A DNA stretch of 64,000 nucleotides from Sphingobacterium sp. UBA7855. Its GTDB lineage: Bacteria > Bacteroidota > Bacteroidia > Sphingobacteriales > Sphingobacteriaceae. Position 1 is the stretch's first letter. Each line of letters begins with the position of its first letter. The DNA lies in contig DLST01000007.1 of NCBI GenBank assembly GCA_002500745.1, positions 6,226 to 70,225 on the forward strand. Direction: 5' to 3'. Positions 1-9,347 of this stretch are shown here, piece after piece. A program made the translations under genes and the position numbers. The notes under the pieces are model-generated. The model had not been told where the DNA came from. It did not search any database and was given only the letters and a program-made list of their open reading frames with translations.

Positions 1-28
1 AGGGCTTTTTGTTTAAGGCTATGAATGC

Positions 29-1153
29 CTATTTATTTAATTTTTCTATTTTGATCTTTAGTCCGATCAGTTTCTCAATATCGGCCAGATAAGGTCTTTC
101 TTCCACATCACAGAACGAGATTGCTTTTCCTTCGAGTCCGGCCCTTCCTGTTCTTCCGATGCGATGAACATAGGTTTCAGGTACATTCGGGAGGTCATAA
201 TTGATAACGAGGGGAAGTTGTTCGATATCAATTCCTCTTGCAGCAATATCGGTGGCAATCAATATTTTTAGATGATTGTCTTTAAATTCACCCAGCGCCT
301 TTTGTCTGGCGTTTTGAGATTTATTTCCGTGAATGGCTGCTGCTCTCAAACCATTTTTTGCAAGTAGCTTAACAATTTTATCGGCTCCGTGTTTTGTTCT
401 GGAGAATACGATCGTACGTTCCTGCTTAAGTTTCTTTAATAAGACCGTTAGCAATTTGATTTTCTCCTTCTTTTCAACGAAAAATACCGATTGATTTACT
501 TTTTCTGCTGTTGAGCTTACCGGAGTAACGTCAACTTCAAAAGGTTTATTCAATATTCCATGCGCAAACTTACGGATATTGGGAGGCATTGTTGCCGAGA
601 AAAATAATGTTTGTCTCTTTGACGGAATCTTGGTCAGAATCTTTTTTATATCGTGTATAAAGCCCATGTCCAGCATGTTGTCGGCTTCGTCCAGGACAAG
701 CATTTCGATCTTATCTAGAAACACGATCTTCTGATTTACGAGATCCAGTAAGCGCCCCGGGGTAGCTACTAGGATGTCAACGCCCTTTTTTATTTCTTTG
801 ACCTGTTTTTCTTGGCTTACTCCGCCGAAAATGGTGCAATAGTTTACTTTTAGGTATTTTCGGTAAAAATTTATATTATCTCCGATTTGAATAGCCAACT
901 CACGCGTCGGGGTGAGAATCAGCGCTCTAATCGGAACGAATTTACCCGACGTCTTGGTTTCTTCAAGACGTTGTAAAAGGGGAAGTGCAAAAGCGGCAGT
1001 CTTCCCTGTACCTGTTTGTGCACACCCAATCAGATCGTTACCTTTCAGTACAACTGGAATAGCCTTTTGTTGAATTGCTGTGGGATGTGTATAGCCTGTT
1101 TCTGTTATTGCTTTTAAAAGCGGATCGATTAAACTGAGTTGTTTAAATTCCAT
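29..1153 (-). CDS. rhlE: DEAD-box ATP-dependent RNA helicase, RhlE type
   Basis: This 374-residue protein is a minimal two-RecA-domain RNA helicase that unwinds RNA duplexes in the cytoplasm. Visible motifs in order are the Q motif (GYTHPTAIQQ, near residue 20), Walker A (AQTGTGKT, near 45), PTRELA, TPGRL, DEAD, SAT, then in the second domain ARGID and HRIGRTGR (near 335). It stops soon after the last motif and lacks the basic C-terminal tail of longer RhlE/DeaD proteins, so RNA specificity must come from the core or a partner. It lies 185 bp downstream of a cold-shock gene on the same strand, with a long hairpin between them, which suits a role in cold-induced RNA remodelling (inference). 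Family assignment is firm; the choice of rhlE over other small DEAD-box names is less so. Confidence 0.93.
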   Translation of the reverse strand: MEFKQLSLIDPLLKAITETGYTHPTAIQQKAIPVVLKGNDLIGCAQTGTGKTAAFALPLLQRLEETKTSGKFVPIRALILTPTRELAIQIGDNINFYRKYLKVNYCTIFGGVSQEKQVKEIKKGVDILVATPGRLLDLVNQKIVFLDKIEMLVLDEADNMLDMGFIHDIKKILTKIPSKRQTLFFSATMPPNIRKFAHGILNKPFEVDVTPVSSTAEKVNQSVFFVEKKEKIKLLTVLLKKLKQERTIVFSRTKHGADKIVKLLAKNGLRAAAIHGNKSQNARQKALGEFKDNHLKILIATDIAARGIDIEQLPLVINYDLPNVPETYVHRIGRTGRAGLEGKAISFCDVEERPYLADIEKLIGLKIKIEKLNK

Positions 1154-1200
1154 GCGTAGTATGTTCGAATTTGTCTTAAATAAAACCTTTTCAAATCATT

Positions 1201-1247
1201 TTATACTTTTTATTTGAATGCCAAAAGTCTTCAAATAAAAAGTGTAA
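1201..1247 (-). terminator. Long AT-rich hairpin between csp and helicase genes
   Basis: A 14-bp perfect inverted repeat (1205-1218 and 1230-1243) extends to about 18 bp with one wobble pair, around an 11-base loop. It lies after the cold-shock gene stop and before the helicase start. It could end the csp transcript, or act as a folded leader for the helicase mRNA; no clean T-tract follows, so the terminator call is tentative. Confidence 0.45.
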
Positions 1248-1338
1248 GATTAATGAAAGTTTAAAGGAAGAATAGGAAAAAGAAATGGGATAAGTCATTG
1301 TGAATTACCCCATTTAACAAGAAAGTGTATTTTTTGGA

Positions 1339-1530
1339 TTACGCCAATTTTACATTTGTAGCGCTGATCCCCTTTGGAGTTCTTTCTACATCATAAGTAA
1401 CAACGTCGCCTTCAGATACTTGGTTTTTAAGCGCAGAAACGTGTACGAAAACATCTGCACTACCATCCTCTGGTGTAATAAAACCAAAACCTTTAGTTTC
1501 ATTGAAAAATTTAATTTTACCTGTATTCAT
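1339..1530 (-). CDS. Cold-shock domain protein (CspA family)
   Basis: A 63-residue protein consisting of one cold-shock (OB-fold) domain that binds single-stranded RNA or DNA and melts mRNA structure. Both RNA-binding motifs are present: RNP1 (KGFGFI, about residue 14) and RNP2 (VFVHVS, about residue 27). Length is normal for the Bacteroidota Csp family. It sits directly upstream of the RNA helicase gene on the same strand, so the two may act together at low temperature, with Csp keeping RNA unfolded and the helicase resolving duplexes. The start is the only ATG in frame and is preceded by an AT-rich leader. Confidence 0.95.
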   Translation of the reverse strand: MNTGKIKFFNETKGFGFITPEDGSADVFVHVSALKNQVSEGDVVTYDVERTPKGISATNVKLA

Positions 1531-1835
1531 TATTTTTAATTAAGTGCGGCAAGTTAGGTATAAAAAACCATTAATCTTTCATTTTTTTTGATGAATTACA
1601 AAATGTGCTGTTGAGTTGGCTAATTCTCATCGTCAATATAGACTTTCGCTGGGTTTGTCTATATATATTTTACAATGCGTATTGCAGGCACCTAAAATCA
1701 TTTTTGTAATTTCATCGAAGCAATTTGCTTTTAATAAAGAAGGGAGCATTTCTCAATAAGGTACTCATCGGGGCGTATGTATTCATATCGGTAACCTCGG
1801 CGATGCGCAAATAACAATTTTTAAACCAATATCTA
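1531..1835. other. Divergent intergenic region, csp leader and oxidoreductase promoter side
   Basis: This 305-bp stretch separates the leftward csp gene from the rightward oxidoreductase gene and must hold both promoters. The only structure seen is an 8-bp inverted repeat (1636-1643 and 1657-1664, arms ATATAGAC and GTCTATAT), which could be an operator or a small hairpin. No RNA gene or further reading frame was recognised. Confidence 0.4.
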
Positions 1836-3119
1836 ATGAATAGAAAAGATTTTATCAAATCGTCCACTGTTTTGGCTGCATCATCATTTTTCTTAAATGT
1901 CCAGGGTTCCAGTTTATTAGATCAGTCTATTCGAGTTGGGCTGATTGGTGTAAATGGCATGGGCTGGTCAGATTTGAATTCATTATTAAAGAATGACGGA
2001 ATTGTGTGTACAGCTCTTTGTGACGTAGATGATAATATTCTTAAAAAAAGAGCGGAAGAGCTGCGGAAAAGGAATATAGACGTGGAAACTTTTGTAGATT
2101 ATAAAAAGATGCTCCATAGCTCACTTGTCGATGCCGTTATCATTGCAACGCCAGACCATTGGCATTGCCTTCAAATGGTAGATGCTGTCAATGCAGGAAA
2201 GCACGTTTATGTAGAGAAGCCCATTGGCAACTCTATTCTTGAATGTCAATTAATGGTCGAGGCTGCGAAAAAGAATAAGGCTATCGTTCAGGTTGGCCAA
2301 TGGCAAAGAAGTCAGCAACATTTTCAAGACGCTATTGATTTTGTTCATTCTGGAAAATTAGGCAAAATAAGACTTGTAAAGGCCTGGTCCTACCAAGGGT
2401 GGAAAAGTGCTATCCCCGTGGTACCTGACGAACCTGTTCCGGCGGGTGTTCATTATACAGAATGGCTTGGACCGGCGCAAAAAAGACCATTTAATCTGAA
2501 TCGATTTCATTTTAATTTTCGATGGTTTTGGGACTATGCGGGTGGCTTGATGACCGATTGGGGGGTCCATATGTTGGACTATGCTTTACTTGGCATGAAT
2601 GTTTCCGATCCAAAGTCTATTATGGCCTCAGGAGGCAAATTTGCTTTTCCGGATGATGCTGGACAAACGCCTGATACAATGACGGCCGTTTACGAGTTTG
2701 AGGGTTTTAATATTCAATGGGAGCATGCCAAAGGAATTGATCTTGGTCCCTATAACCGTAACCACGGTGTCGCATTTATTGGTAACAATGGTACGCTGGT
2801 TTTAAACCGTTCGGGATGGGAGGTGATTCCAGAAAAGGGGCGGATGGAAGAGGTCGCTATGCAACCTTCTTTAGACGATGGATTAGATAAGCACATGGAA
2901 AATTTTGTGGCTGCCATTCGTCAGCGTAATCCGCTATTGCTTCATGCACCAATCGAAGTTGGCGCCCATATTGCCATCTTTTCTCAGCTAGGAAATATAG
3001 CATTCAGGACAGGGCAAAAGCTCTACTGGAATAAAGAGAAACAGAATTTTACGGATCAGAAGGCGAATACGTACTTAGCATCGGTTTATCATAACGGATA
3101 TAAATATCCAAAGGTATAA
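1836..3119 (+). CDS. Gfo/Idh/MocA family oxidoreductase, exported
   Basis: A 427-residue NAD(P)-dependent sugar oxidoreductase. After a leader of about 25 residues (MNRKDFIKSSTVLAASSFFL, a degenerate Tat-like signal with a single RK pair) comes a Rossmann fold with GLIGVNGMG near residue 36, the EKPIG motif of the family (about residue 127), and a C-terminal domain containing the GGLMTDWGVHMLDYALLGM stretch typical of the Bacteroidota branch. Such proteins oxidise or isomerise sugars or cleave glycosides by a redox route (GH109-like members); the substrate cannot be told from sequence. It stands alone between the cold-shock gene and a convergent hydrolase gene. A bidirectional hairpin follows the stop. 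Confidence 0.88.
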   Translation: MNRKDFIKSSTVLAASSFFLNVQGSSLLDQSIRVGLIGVNGMGWSDLNSLLKNDGIVCTALCDVDDNILKKRAEELRKRNIDVETFVDYKKMLHSSLVDAVIIATPDHWHCLQMVDAVNAGKHVYVEKPIGNSILECQLMVEAAKKNKAIVQVGQWQRSQQHFQDAIDFVHSGKLGKIRLVKAWSYQGWKSAIPVVPDEPVPAGVHYTEWLGPAQKRPFNLNRFHFNFRWFWDYAGGLMTDWGVHMLDYALLGMNVSDPKSIMASGGKFAFPDDAGQTPDTMTAVYEFEGFNIQWEHAKGIDLGPYNRNHGVAFIGNNGTLVLNRSGWEVIPEKGRMEEVAMQPSLDDGLDKHMENFVAAIRQRNPLLLHAPIEVGAHIAIFSQLGNIAFRTGQKLYWNKEKQNFTDQKANTYLASVYHNGYKYPKV

Positions 3120-3120
3120 T

Positions 3121-3166
3121 GCATTGCGACGGGTTGTTGATTAACATAATAATCAACAACCAATGC
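3121..3166. terminator. Bidirectional terminator hairpin
   Basis: A perfect 12-bp inverted repeat (3132-3143 and 3150-3161, six-base loop) lies between two convergent genes. Five outer bases (3121-3125 and 3162-3166) can pair as well. Position and symmetry fit a terminator used from both sides. Confidence 0.7.
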
Positions 3167-3167
3167 G

Positions 3168-3800
3168 TTATTTCTGTCCATCTTTGAGCACAAATTCATT
3201 TGCAAGATCGATCTCCTCGCGATTGATGGTATGACCTCCGTTTGAATATATAGCGAGCTTTACGTTTGCATTCATTTTTTCTAAAATGGATGCGGTTGTT
3301 TTGACCCGTTCTAATGGAACGTGAAAATCAGGATCGCTAGTGCCGAGGAGAATTGGAGTCTGTGCAAAATCTCCGCTGTAATTTTGGTGGTTGATTTCTT
3401 CACCTATTACGCCGCCGATAATTGCGACTGCCCCTCCGTAATGTTGCGCATGCCGTGCAAGGTATTCGAGCGTTAAGCAGGCTCCTTGAGAGAACCCGAA
3501 AAAATAAATGTCTTTGGCAGGGATTCCCTGCGCTAAAGCGAGTTGAATGGTATGGTCGATTAAGTCCAGTGCTGAACTCAACCACGGTTCGTTCTGTTGA
3601 ACAGGAGCCATAAAGGAAAAGGGATACCAACTGTGGTTTTCGGCTTGTGGTGCCAGCAGTGCAAAATTATCGACCTGAAGGTACGATGACAGGCTAAGTA
3701 TATCTTCGGCACTTCCGCCCCGGCCATGGATCATGATGATGGCTTTTTTTGCCTGTTCCAAATTGTGACCGGCTCTCTTGATGTTTAGTGGATGACTCAT
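3168..3800 (-). CDS. Alpha/beta hydrolase, phospholipase/carboxylesterase family (MhqD-like)
   Basis: A 210-residue serine hydrolase. It shows the oxyanion region MIHGRGGSAED, the nucleophile elbow GFSQG (about residue 110), an acid residue in the GTSDPDFHVP stretch and the catalytic His in NGGHT near the C-terminus, so the catalytic triad is complete. The frame opens 84 bases further upstream inside the acetyltransferase gene, but the Met at 3800 begins the conserved part and removes that overlap, so I chose it. It lies downstream of a GNAT gene and a glyoxalase-type dioxygenase gene on the same strand. In Bacillus the homologous hydrolase MhqD is paired with the dioxygenase MhqE and protects against hydroquinones and quinones. 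A similar role here is inference. Confidence 0.88.
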   Translation of the reverse strand: MSHPLNIKRAGHNLEQAKKAIIMIHGRGGSAEDILSLSSYLQVDNFALLAPQAENHSWYPFSFMAPVQQNEPWLSSALDLIDHTIQLALAQGIPAKDIYFFGFSQGACLTLEYLARHAQHYGGAVAIIGGVIGEEINHQNYSGDFAQTPILLGTSDPDFHVPLERVKTTASILEKMNANVKLAIYSNGGHTINREEIDLANEFVLKDGQK

Positions 3801-3822
3801 GTTGCTTTTTCTTTTTTGATAA

Positions 3823-4122
3823 TTATGTTGTTCTTCTAAACCAAATATCTTGATAGCGCTCGGGATGGCGATGAAATTGTGCATTTACATAAGGACATAA
3901 TGGAACAATTTTCATGTTATTTTCGCGGGCATAAGATACGAGCTTTTCAAGAAGTATTTTTGCAAATCCTCTGCCCTCATAGGCGTCATCTACCTCGGTG
4001 TGGTAAACAACAAGATTGCCGTCGATGATCGCAATGTTCATTAAGCCGGCTTTATGATTATCGGAGAATAATTGCAGTTCGCCGCGTTGACTTTTGTCGA
4101 GGATAATTTCAGTTCTTTCCAT
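3823..4122 (-). CDS. Small GNAT N-acetyltransferase (YjdJ/COG2388 type)
   Basis: A 99-residue single-domain acetyltransferase of the short GCN5-related subfamily. The acetyl-CoA binding loop is visible as EGRGFAKILLEKLV (about residues 50-63), followed by the conserved CPYVNAQFHRHPERY segment (about 76-90) diagnostic of this subfamily. Its substrate is unknown; relatives are small cytoplasmic enzymes. It lies between a dioxygenase-like gene (gap of about 40 bp) and the carboxylesterase gene (gap 22 bp) on the same strand, so the three are probably co-transcribed. Confidence 0.88.
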   Translation of the reverse strand: MERTEIILDKSQRGELQLFSDNHKAGLMNIAIIDGNLVVYHTEVDDAYEGRGFAKILLEKLVSYARENNMKIVPLCPYVNAQFHRHPERYQDIWFRRTT

Positions 4123-4162
4123 AGCTCCTTTTTTTGCAAGTGATTTGAAATGATTTATTTAT

Positions 4163-5089
4163 CTAGTCTATTTTCGGTAATGCTTTTTCAATTTGTAATC
4201 GATGGCTTTCATACTGCTTTGGCAATTTGAGTGCAGAACCTAAACTCGAGAGCGGTTCATCCACAGTAAAGCCGGGGTTATCGGTTGCGATTTCAAAAAG
4301 TACGCCTCCTGGTTCACGAAAGTATAACGAGAAAAAATAGTCTCTATTTATTTTAGGCGTGATATCTAATCCTGCTGAAAGTATTTTTTCGCGGTACTCC
4401 ATCAAAACGTTATCGTCTTTCACGCGAAATGCGACATGATGATTTGTACCGGCTGCATTTTTGCCGTAGTTCAGATTTTCATCTGCGATGATGTCGACCA
4501 TGTTGGCTGTGGCTATACTGTCCGTCGTCAATCGATAACGATTGTCAATCTGTTGGCTAAGCGTATAGCCTAAAATATCGGTCAGTATATCTAAGGTTGG
4601 CTCTGCCTTTCTTAAAGAGAGTGTTACATTATGGAAGCCTTTTAAGGCATTTTCTGCTTGGATATCGGTGGTTGTCCAAGGAAGTCTTGGATCAGTTGTT
4701 TCAATAAACTGAAGCTGTAAGCCGTCGGGATCACGAAATGATATTAATTTCTCTCCAAAAATCTCATCTTCTATCCACTGGATGCGATATTGTGTTAAGC
4801 GATTTTTCCAAAAATCTAGACTACCTTTCGGTACGGAGTAGCCGATGTGGGTAGCCATTCCTGCACCTGGGGCTCCTTTTCCAATACCTTCCCAAGGGAA
4901 AAAAGTAAGGATAGTCCCAGGTTCTCCCATTTCATTGCCGTAGTAAAAGTGGTAGGTGCCGGGATCATCAAAGTTTACGGTCTTTTTTATAAGACGGACA
5001 CCCAGTACTTGTGTGTAGAAATCGAGATTTCGTTTTGCATTATCGGCTATCGCAGTAATGTGATGCAATCCTAATATTTTATTTTCCAT
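4163..5089 (-). CDS. Ring-cleaving dioxygenase, VOC/glyoxalase superfamily (MhqE/MhqO-like)
   Basis: A 308-residue protein with two tandem VOC modules (roughly residues 1-145 and 150-280). Metal-ligand candidates are the His of LGLHHITAIA at the N-terminus, the His of AGTNHHVAFRV near 218 and the Glu of GGVLFEIATD near 268. This architecture matches the Bacillus MhqA/MhqE/MhqO family, annotated as hydroquinone- or catechol-specific extradiol dioxygenases. It is the first gene of a leftward set followed by a GNAT gene and an MhqD-like hydrolase. The promoter side (5090-5425) has spaced GTTAT repeats. The enzyme family is clear; the actual ring substrate is unknown. Confidence 0.9.
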   Translation of the reverse strand: MENKILGLHHITAIADNAKRNLDFYTQVLGVRLIKKTVNFDDPGTYHFYYGNEMGEPGTILTFFPWEGIGKGAPGAGMATHIGYSVPKGSLDFWKNRLTQYRIQWIEDEIFGEKLISFRDPDGLQLQFIETTDPRLPWTTTDIQAENALKGFHNVTLSLRKAEPTLDILTDILGYTLSQQIDNRYRLTTDSIATANMVDIIADENLNYGKNAAGTNHHVAFRVKDDNVLMEYREKILSAGLDITPKINRDYFFSLYFREPGGVLFEIATDNPGFTVDEPLSSLGSALKLPKQYESHRLQIEKALPKID

Positions 5090-5425
5090 ATCAACGTGTT
5101 ATATTTTTCAACGAGTTATATTTTTTATAATGCGTTATGTTTTCTTAACTGAGATAAAGTTACACCAATTCAAAGAAAGCTTTATTGAACTAGATTAATA
5201 AAATCAATTGTGTATCAGTAACGGTATCTCTCTAAATTTAATTGGAAAATAACTTATTTATTAGGAATATAGACGATGAATTTTTGAGATAAGGCAACTA
5301 TTCATCGCCTAGTTTGTTCTTAATAAAACATTATTTGATCAATTTCCTTATTAATTAGGCGGTGTTGAGTAATGTTTTTGTTAACTTCACGGTGATAATA
5401 AACCTGATCTAAATACTGGAAATAA
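5090..5425. other. Divergent intergenic region with phased GTTAT repeats
   Basis: This 336-bp region holds the promoters of the leftward dioxygenase set and the rightward sensor-kinase operon. Three similar segments centred on GTTAT begin at 5098, 5115 and 5134, each followed by a T-rich run, just upstream of the dioxygenase start. They could be regulator half-sites on one DNA face, or low-complexity AT sequence. Nothing else was recognised. Confidence 0.35.
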
Positions 5426-8400
5426 ATGGTAAATAATGTTTTTCCTGAAAATGAGTTAAGAAGGATAGAGAAACTAAAGTCTTATGAGTTAATGGGACTT
5501 GGGAAAGACCCTGAATTAGATGTTTTTGCGCAGGCGGCCTGTTTGATTACAGATTGTCCTGCTGCTCTAATTGCCATGATGGAACAAGAAACGCAACGTA
5601 TTCAGAGTTGCGTTGGGATAGCGTTGGACACTGTGGACAGGAAGAATACCGTCTGTCAGTATACGATCATGAGTAAAGAAGTGCTCATCATTGAAGACAC
5701 TTTTAACGATGTTCGCTCTTCTTCCAATCCCTTGATTCGCGAAGGAAATATTCGTTTTTATGCCGGGGTTCCACTTTTGGATGATGATGGGGATGCGCTT
5801 GGAACAATCTGCGTGATTGATTTTCAGCCCAAACAGCTTTCAGAGAAGCAAGTAAATTCTTTAGCTGAACTCGGTAAGGCGGTGACCAAGATCTTATTGG
5901 GCAAGCATCGAAAAATACAGGCCGGTTATTTCGCTGAAATTTTTCATCTGACCAACAATATCATTTGTGTTTTGGATGATATGCACCATGTTAAAGATGT
6001 TAATCCTGCATTTAGTAAAGTTTTGGGATTGTCCCGTTCGAACAGCTTAGGCAAATCTATTTTCACTTTACTGGGTGACACGAAAGAAAAATTAGTATCC
6101 GACTTGAATCGGGTGGCGGAGACAAAATACGGTATTCAAAGCAACAGTACGACTCTAACGGGCAACGGCCAAATGGTGGAGATTGAATGGCATTTTAAAT
6201 TTGATGCAGTCAACCGTGATATTTTGGCTTTTGGCAGAAATGTGACAGCAGAACGGGAAGAAAAGCTGAAACTGGAAAATTCGGAGCGTAGATTCCGTAG
6301 CTTTTTTGAAAATGCCATTGGCCTGATGAGCATGCATGATATGGAAGGTAATATTTTATCAGTTAATGAAAAAGGAAGAGAGTTATTAGGTTATTCCAAA
6401 GAGGAGGTCAAAGGGCTTAATCTAACAAACTTGGTCCCGGCCCATCATGTTGCTTTAGTCGCAGATTATCTTCAACGTATTGCAAGCAACCGAGAGGATT
6501 CAGGAATGATGGTTTTACAAACAAAAGATGGTGAAGATATCTCTTGGCTTTATCATAACATGCTAGAAACTGATGAAAATGGAAAGTCTTACGTTGTCAG
6601 CACCGCGCTGAATATGACGGATCGGCTACGGCTTGAAAATGATCTTTTGCATACCAAGCAGATATTAGAACAGACAAATGCTGTCGCACAAGTTGGTGGA
6701 TGGGAGGTAGACCTGGTTGACAATAAGGTCTATTGGTCCGATTCTACAAAGCTTATCCATGGTGTACCACTTGATTTTACGCCGGATTTTGAGCATGCTA
6801 TCGGATTTTATGAACAGGAGAGTCAGGTCACTTTGCGACGGGTATTCGAAGAGGCCATTGCATCTAGGACACCGTATGATACGGAATTACGTCTATTAAA
6901 ACAAAATGGCGAGTCTATTTGGGTACGCGTAAAGGGTATTCCCGAATTTGATAATGATGTATGCAAACGTGTGTATGGCATTATTCAGGATATTGATCAT
7001 AGTAAATCGCTATTTCTGGAATTAGAACGCAAAGAGTCGATGTTACGGGCCTTTGTAGATTACGTTCCGGCTTCTGTCGCCATGTTTGACCGAGATTTTA
7101 ACTACATTTCTGTCAGTAATCAATGGTTGGAAGATTTTCATGATGGGGCGAATTTGCCGCCTAACAGTAACTTTTTTGATCTTTTTCCCAATATTCCGGA
7201 AAATAGAAAGAAAATATACCGCGATGCTTTAGCTGGCGTATCTTATAAGAATAGGGATGAGATTATTCAGGCCGGCGGAACTGCCGAAGCGCAGCATTTC
7301 AATTGGGAAGTTAGGCCATGGCATCTGGCTGATGGAAGTATAGGTGGGATCATTATTTTTACGCAGAACATTACGGAGTCAGTAAAAATAAATGATGAAC
7401 TGAAATTAGCAAAAGAGCTAGCCGTGCTAGCGAGTAAGGCAAAGTCCGAATTCCTAGCCAATATGAGCCACGAAATTCGAACACCTCTAAATGGCGTGAT
7501 CGGATTTTCAGACTTATTGATGAAAACGCCATTAAATGATACGCAACTGCAATATCTCAGCTATATCAATGAATCGGGGAGTAGCTTGCTCAATATTATC
7601 AATGACATTTTGGATTTTTCAAAAATTGAATCCGGAAAACTTGAATTATTTGTTGATAAATATAATCTATATGATATCGCTAATCAGGTTATTAATGTCG
7701 TTCTCTATCAAGCCCAGCGAAAGGATGTCGAACTGCTTCTGAATATTGAGCAGGGGCTACCCGCTTTTGTTTGGGTTGATGAATCGCGTATCAAGCAAGT
7801 ACTGGTGAATCTGCTGGGCAATGCGGTGAAGTTCACAGAAAAAGGCGAGATCGAATTTAAGATCAGTAAGCGCTATAATAGCGAGGATAAATTAGCGCTA
7901 CGGTTTGAAGTTAGGGATACCGGTATTGGAATTCCGCCCGAGAAGCAGCAGCGTATATTCGATGCTTTCACCCAAGAAGATAGTTCCGTAAGTAAACGTT
8001 ATGGTGGTACCGGACTTGGTTTGACGATCTCTAATAACCTGTTGAAATATATGGGAAGCAAACTGCATTTAGTGAGCAAAATGGGCGTCGGATCCACATT
8101 TTTCTTTGATATTGAGGTTCCATTTGAAGAACAGGAAGTTATAGATACAGCACTGCCATTAAATCGGGTTCTTGTTGTTGACGATAACGCTAATAATCGG
8201 ATTATTCTTCAACATATGCTGTCGTATAAGAACATCGAATCTGTACTTGCGGCTAATGGTATGGAAGCTTTACAGTTATTGATGAAAGGTGAAAGGTTTG
8301 ATGTTATTTTAATGGATTATCATATGCCGATATTATCGGGCCTCGAAACGATCGGTAAGATCAAAGAACTCTTTCTCAAGCAAGAGGAAGGTATTCCATT

Positions 8401-9343
8401 GATCGTCTTGCATACCTCATCGGAAGAGCATGAGGTGATTTCGGCATTTCGACAGGAAGAGCATTCTTTCTGCTTGCTTAAACCTATTAAATCGGAAGAA
8501 TTGTATTCAACACTTCGCCGAGCGATCCAGCAAAATAGGCAGGAAGCCGTCCAAGCAAAAGCTAATGAAAATTTACCTGTGTCGTCAGATTTCTTTGATA
8601 AGGAAATTCAGGTGCTATTGGCGGACGATAATGCAGTCAATATGGCGCTCAATTTGCGCATTATGGCCAGTATTATGCCGGGTGCACGACTGACTGAAGT
8701 GTCTGACGGCGCTCAAGCCATTGCGGCCTGTATGAAAAAAACATTTGATTTTATTTTAATGGATGTTCAGATGCCTGAGATCGATGGTATCGAAGCTACC
8801 AAACAGATTCGCCAGATTGAAGGTTATGCCGACACACCTATAATTGGTGTTACAGCCGGTAATATTTCGGGTGAAAGGGAACGTTGTCTAGCTGCGGGGA
8901 TGTCCGATTTTTTAGCCAAGCCTATTCGACAACAAGATTTGTACACAGCGTTAGATAAAGCTATATCTGGTAATCCGATTGTTGACGAAGGGTCCGATTT
9001 AGCGCACGACGATCAACATTTAGACATGCGTCGTTTGGATGAACAGGCGGGTGATGATCCTGCATTTCTAGCTTTTTTTCTGGATTTGGTCGTACGGGAG
9101 ATAACAGGGGCTAGGAGGCTGCTTCAGGTGGCAATTCATGCCAGTGATATTGTCCATGTCAAGGAGCTGCTGCATAAATTGCGGGGCACTGCTTCAACAG
9201 CAGGGCTAGTCAAATTGGCCGAGATGACAAAAGAATTGGAAACAAGTTCCACCATTGAAACTGATCTTTCGACTGCTTTTATAGCAATTGAACAAGAAAT
9301 GGATATAGGTTTGGAACTCATTACAAAAATTTTAAATAAATAA
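5426..9343 (+). CDS. Hybrid sensor histidine kinase: GAF-PAS(x4)-HisKA-HATPase-REC-REC-HPt
   Basis: A 1305-residue phosphorelay sensor with no obvious membrane segment, so a cytoplasmic sensor. In order: a GAF domain (about 20-150), four PAS-like domains (about 170-285, 290-410, 415-535, 540-660), a dimerisation/H-box with phospho-acceptor His682 in SHEIRTP, ATPase boxes (NAVKFT, DTGIGIP, GGTGLGL), receiver 1 with Asp964 in MDYHMP, receiver 2 with Asp1113 in MDVQMP, and a C-terminal HPt domain with His1250 in HKLRGTAS. All phospho-relay residues are present, so a His-Asp-His-Asp relay ending on a separate receiver is possible. That receiver is probably the next gene, four bases downstream. 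It heads an operon with HEAT and glycosyltransferase genes, suggesting control of polysaccharide output (inference). Confidence 0.95.
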   Translation: MVNNVFPENELRRIEKLKSYELMGLGKDPELDVFAQAACLITDCPAALIAMMEQETQRIQSCVGIALDTVDRKNTVCQYTIMSKEVLIIEDTFNDVRSSSNPLIREGNIRFYAGVPLLDDDGDALGTICVIDFQPKQLSEKQVNSLAELGKAVTKILLGKHRKIQAGYFAEIFHLTNNIICVLDDMHHVKDVNPAFSKVLGLSRSNSLGKSIFTLLGDTKEKLVSDLNRVAETKYGIQSNSTTLTGNGQMVEIEWHFKFDAVNRDILAFGRNVTAEREEKLKLENSERRFRSFFENAIGLMSMHDMEGNILSVNEKGRELLGYSKEEVKGLNLTNLVPAHHVALVADYLQRIASNREDSGMMVLQTKDGEDISWLYHNMLETDENGKSYVVSTALNMTDRLRLENDLLHTKQILEQTNAVAQVGGWEVDLVDNKVYWSDSTKLIHGVPLDFTPDFEHAIGFYEQESQVTLRRVFEEAIASRTPYDTELRLLKQNGESIWVRVKGIPEFDNDVCKRVYGIIQDIDHSKSLFLELERKESMLRAFVDYVPASVAMFDRDFNYISVSNQWLEDFHDGANLPPNSNFFDLFPNIPENRKKIYRDALAGVSYKNRDEIIQAGGTAEAQHFNWEVRPWHLADGSIGGIIIFTQNITESVKINDELKLAKELAVLASKAKSEFLANMSHEIRTPLNGVIGFSDLLMKTPLNDTQLQYLSYINESGSSLLNIINDILDFSKIESGKLELFVDKYNLYDIANQVINVVLYQAQRKDVELLLNIEQGLPAFVWVDESRIKQVLVNLLGNAVKFTEKGEIEFKISKRYNSEDKLALRFEVRDTGIGIPPEKQQRIFDAFTQEDSSVSKRYGGTGLGLTISNNLLKYMGSKLHLVSKMGVGSTFFFDIEVPFEEQEVIDTALPLNRVLVVDDNANNRIILQHMLSYKNIESVLAANGMEALQLLMKGERFDVILMDYHMPILSGLETIGKIKELFLKQEEGIPLIVLHTSSEEHEVISAFRQEEHSFCLLKPIKSEELYSTLRRAIQQNRQEAVQAKANENLPVSSDFFDKEIQVLLADDNAVNMALNLRIMASIMPGARLTEVSDGAQAIAACMKKTFDFILMDVQMPEIDGIEATKQIRQIEGYADTPIIGVTAGNISGERERCLAAGMSDFLAKPIRQQDLYTALDKAISGNPIVDEGSDLAHDDQHLDMRRLDEQAGDDPAFLAFFLDLVVREITGARRLLQVAIHASDIVHVKELLHKLRGTASTAGLVKLAEMTKELETSSTIETDLSTAFIAIEQEMDIGLELITKILNK

Positions 9344-9347
9344 CGCT

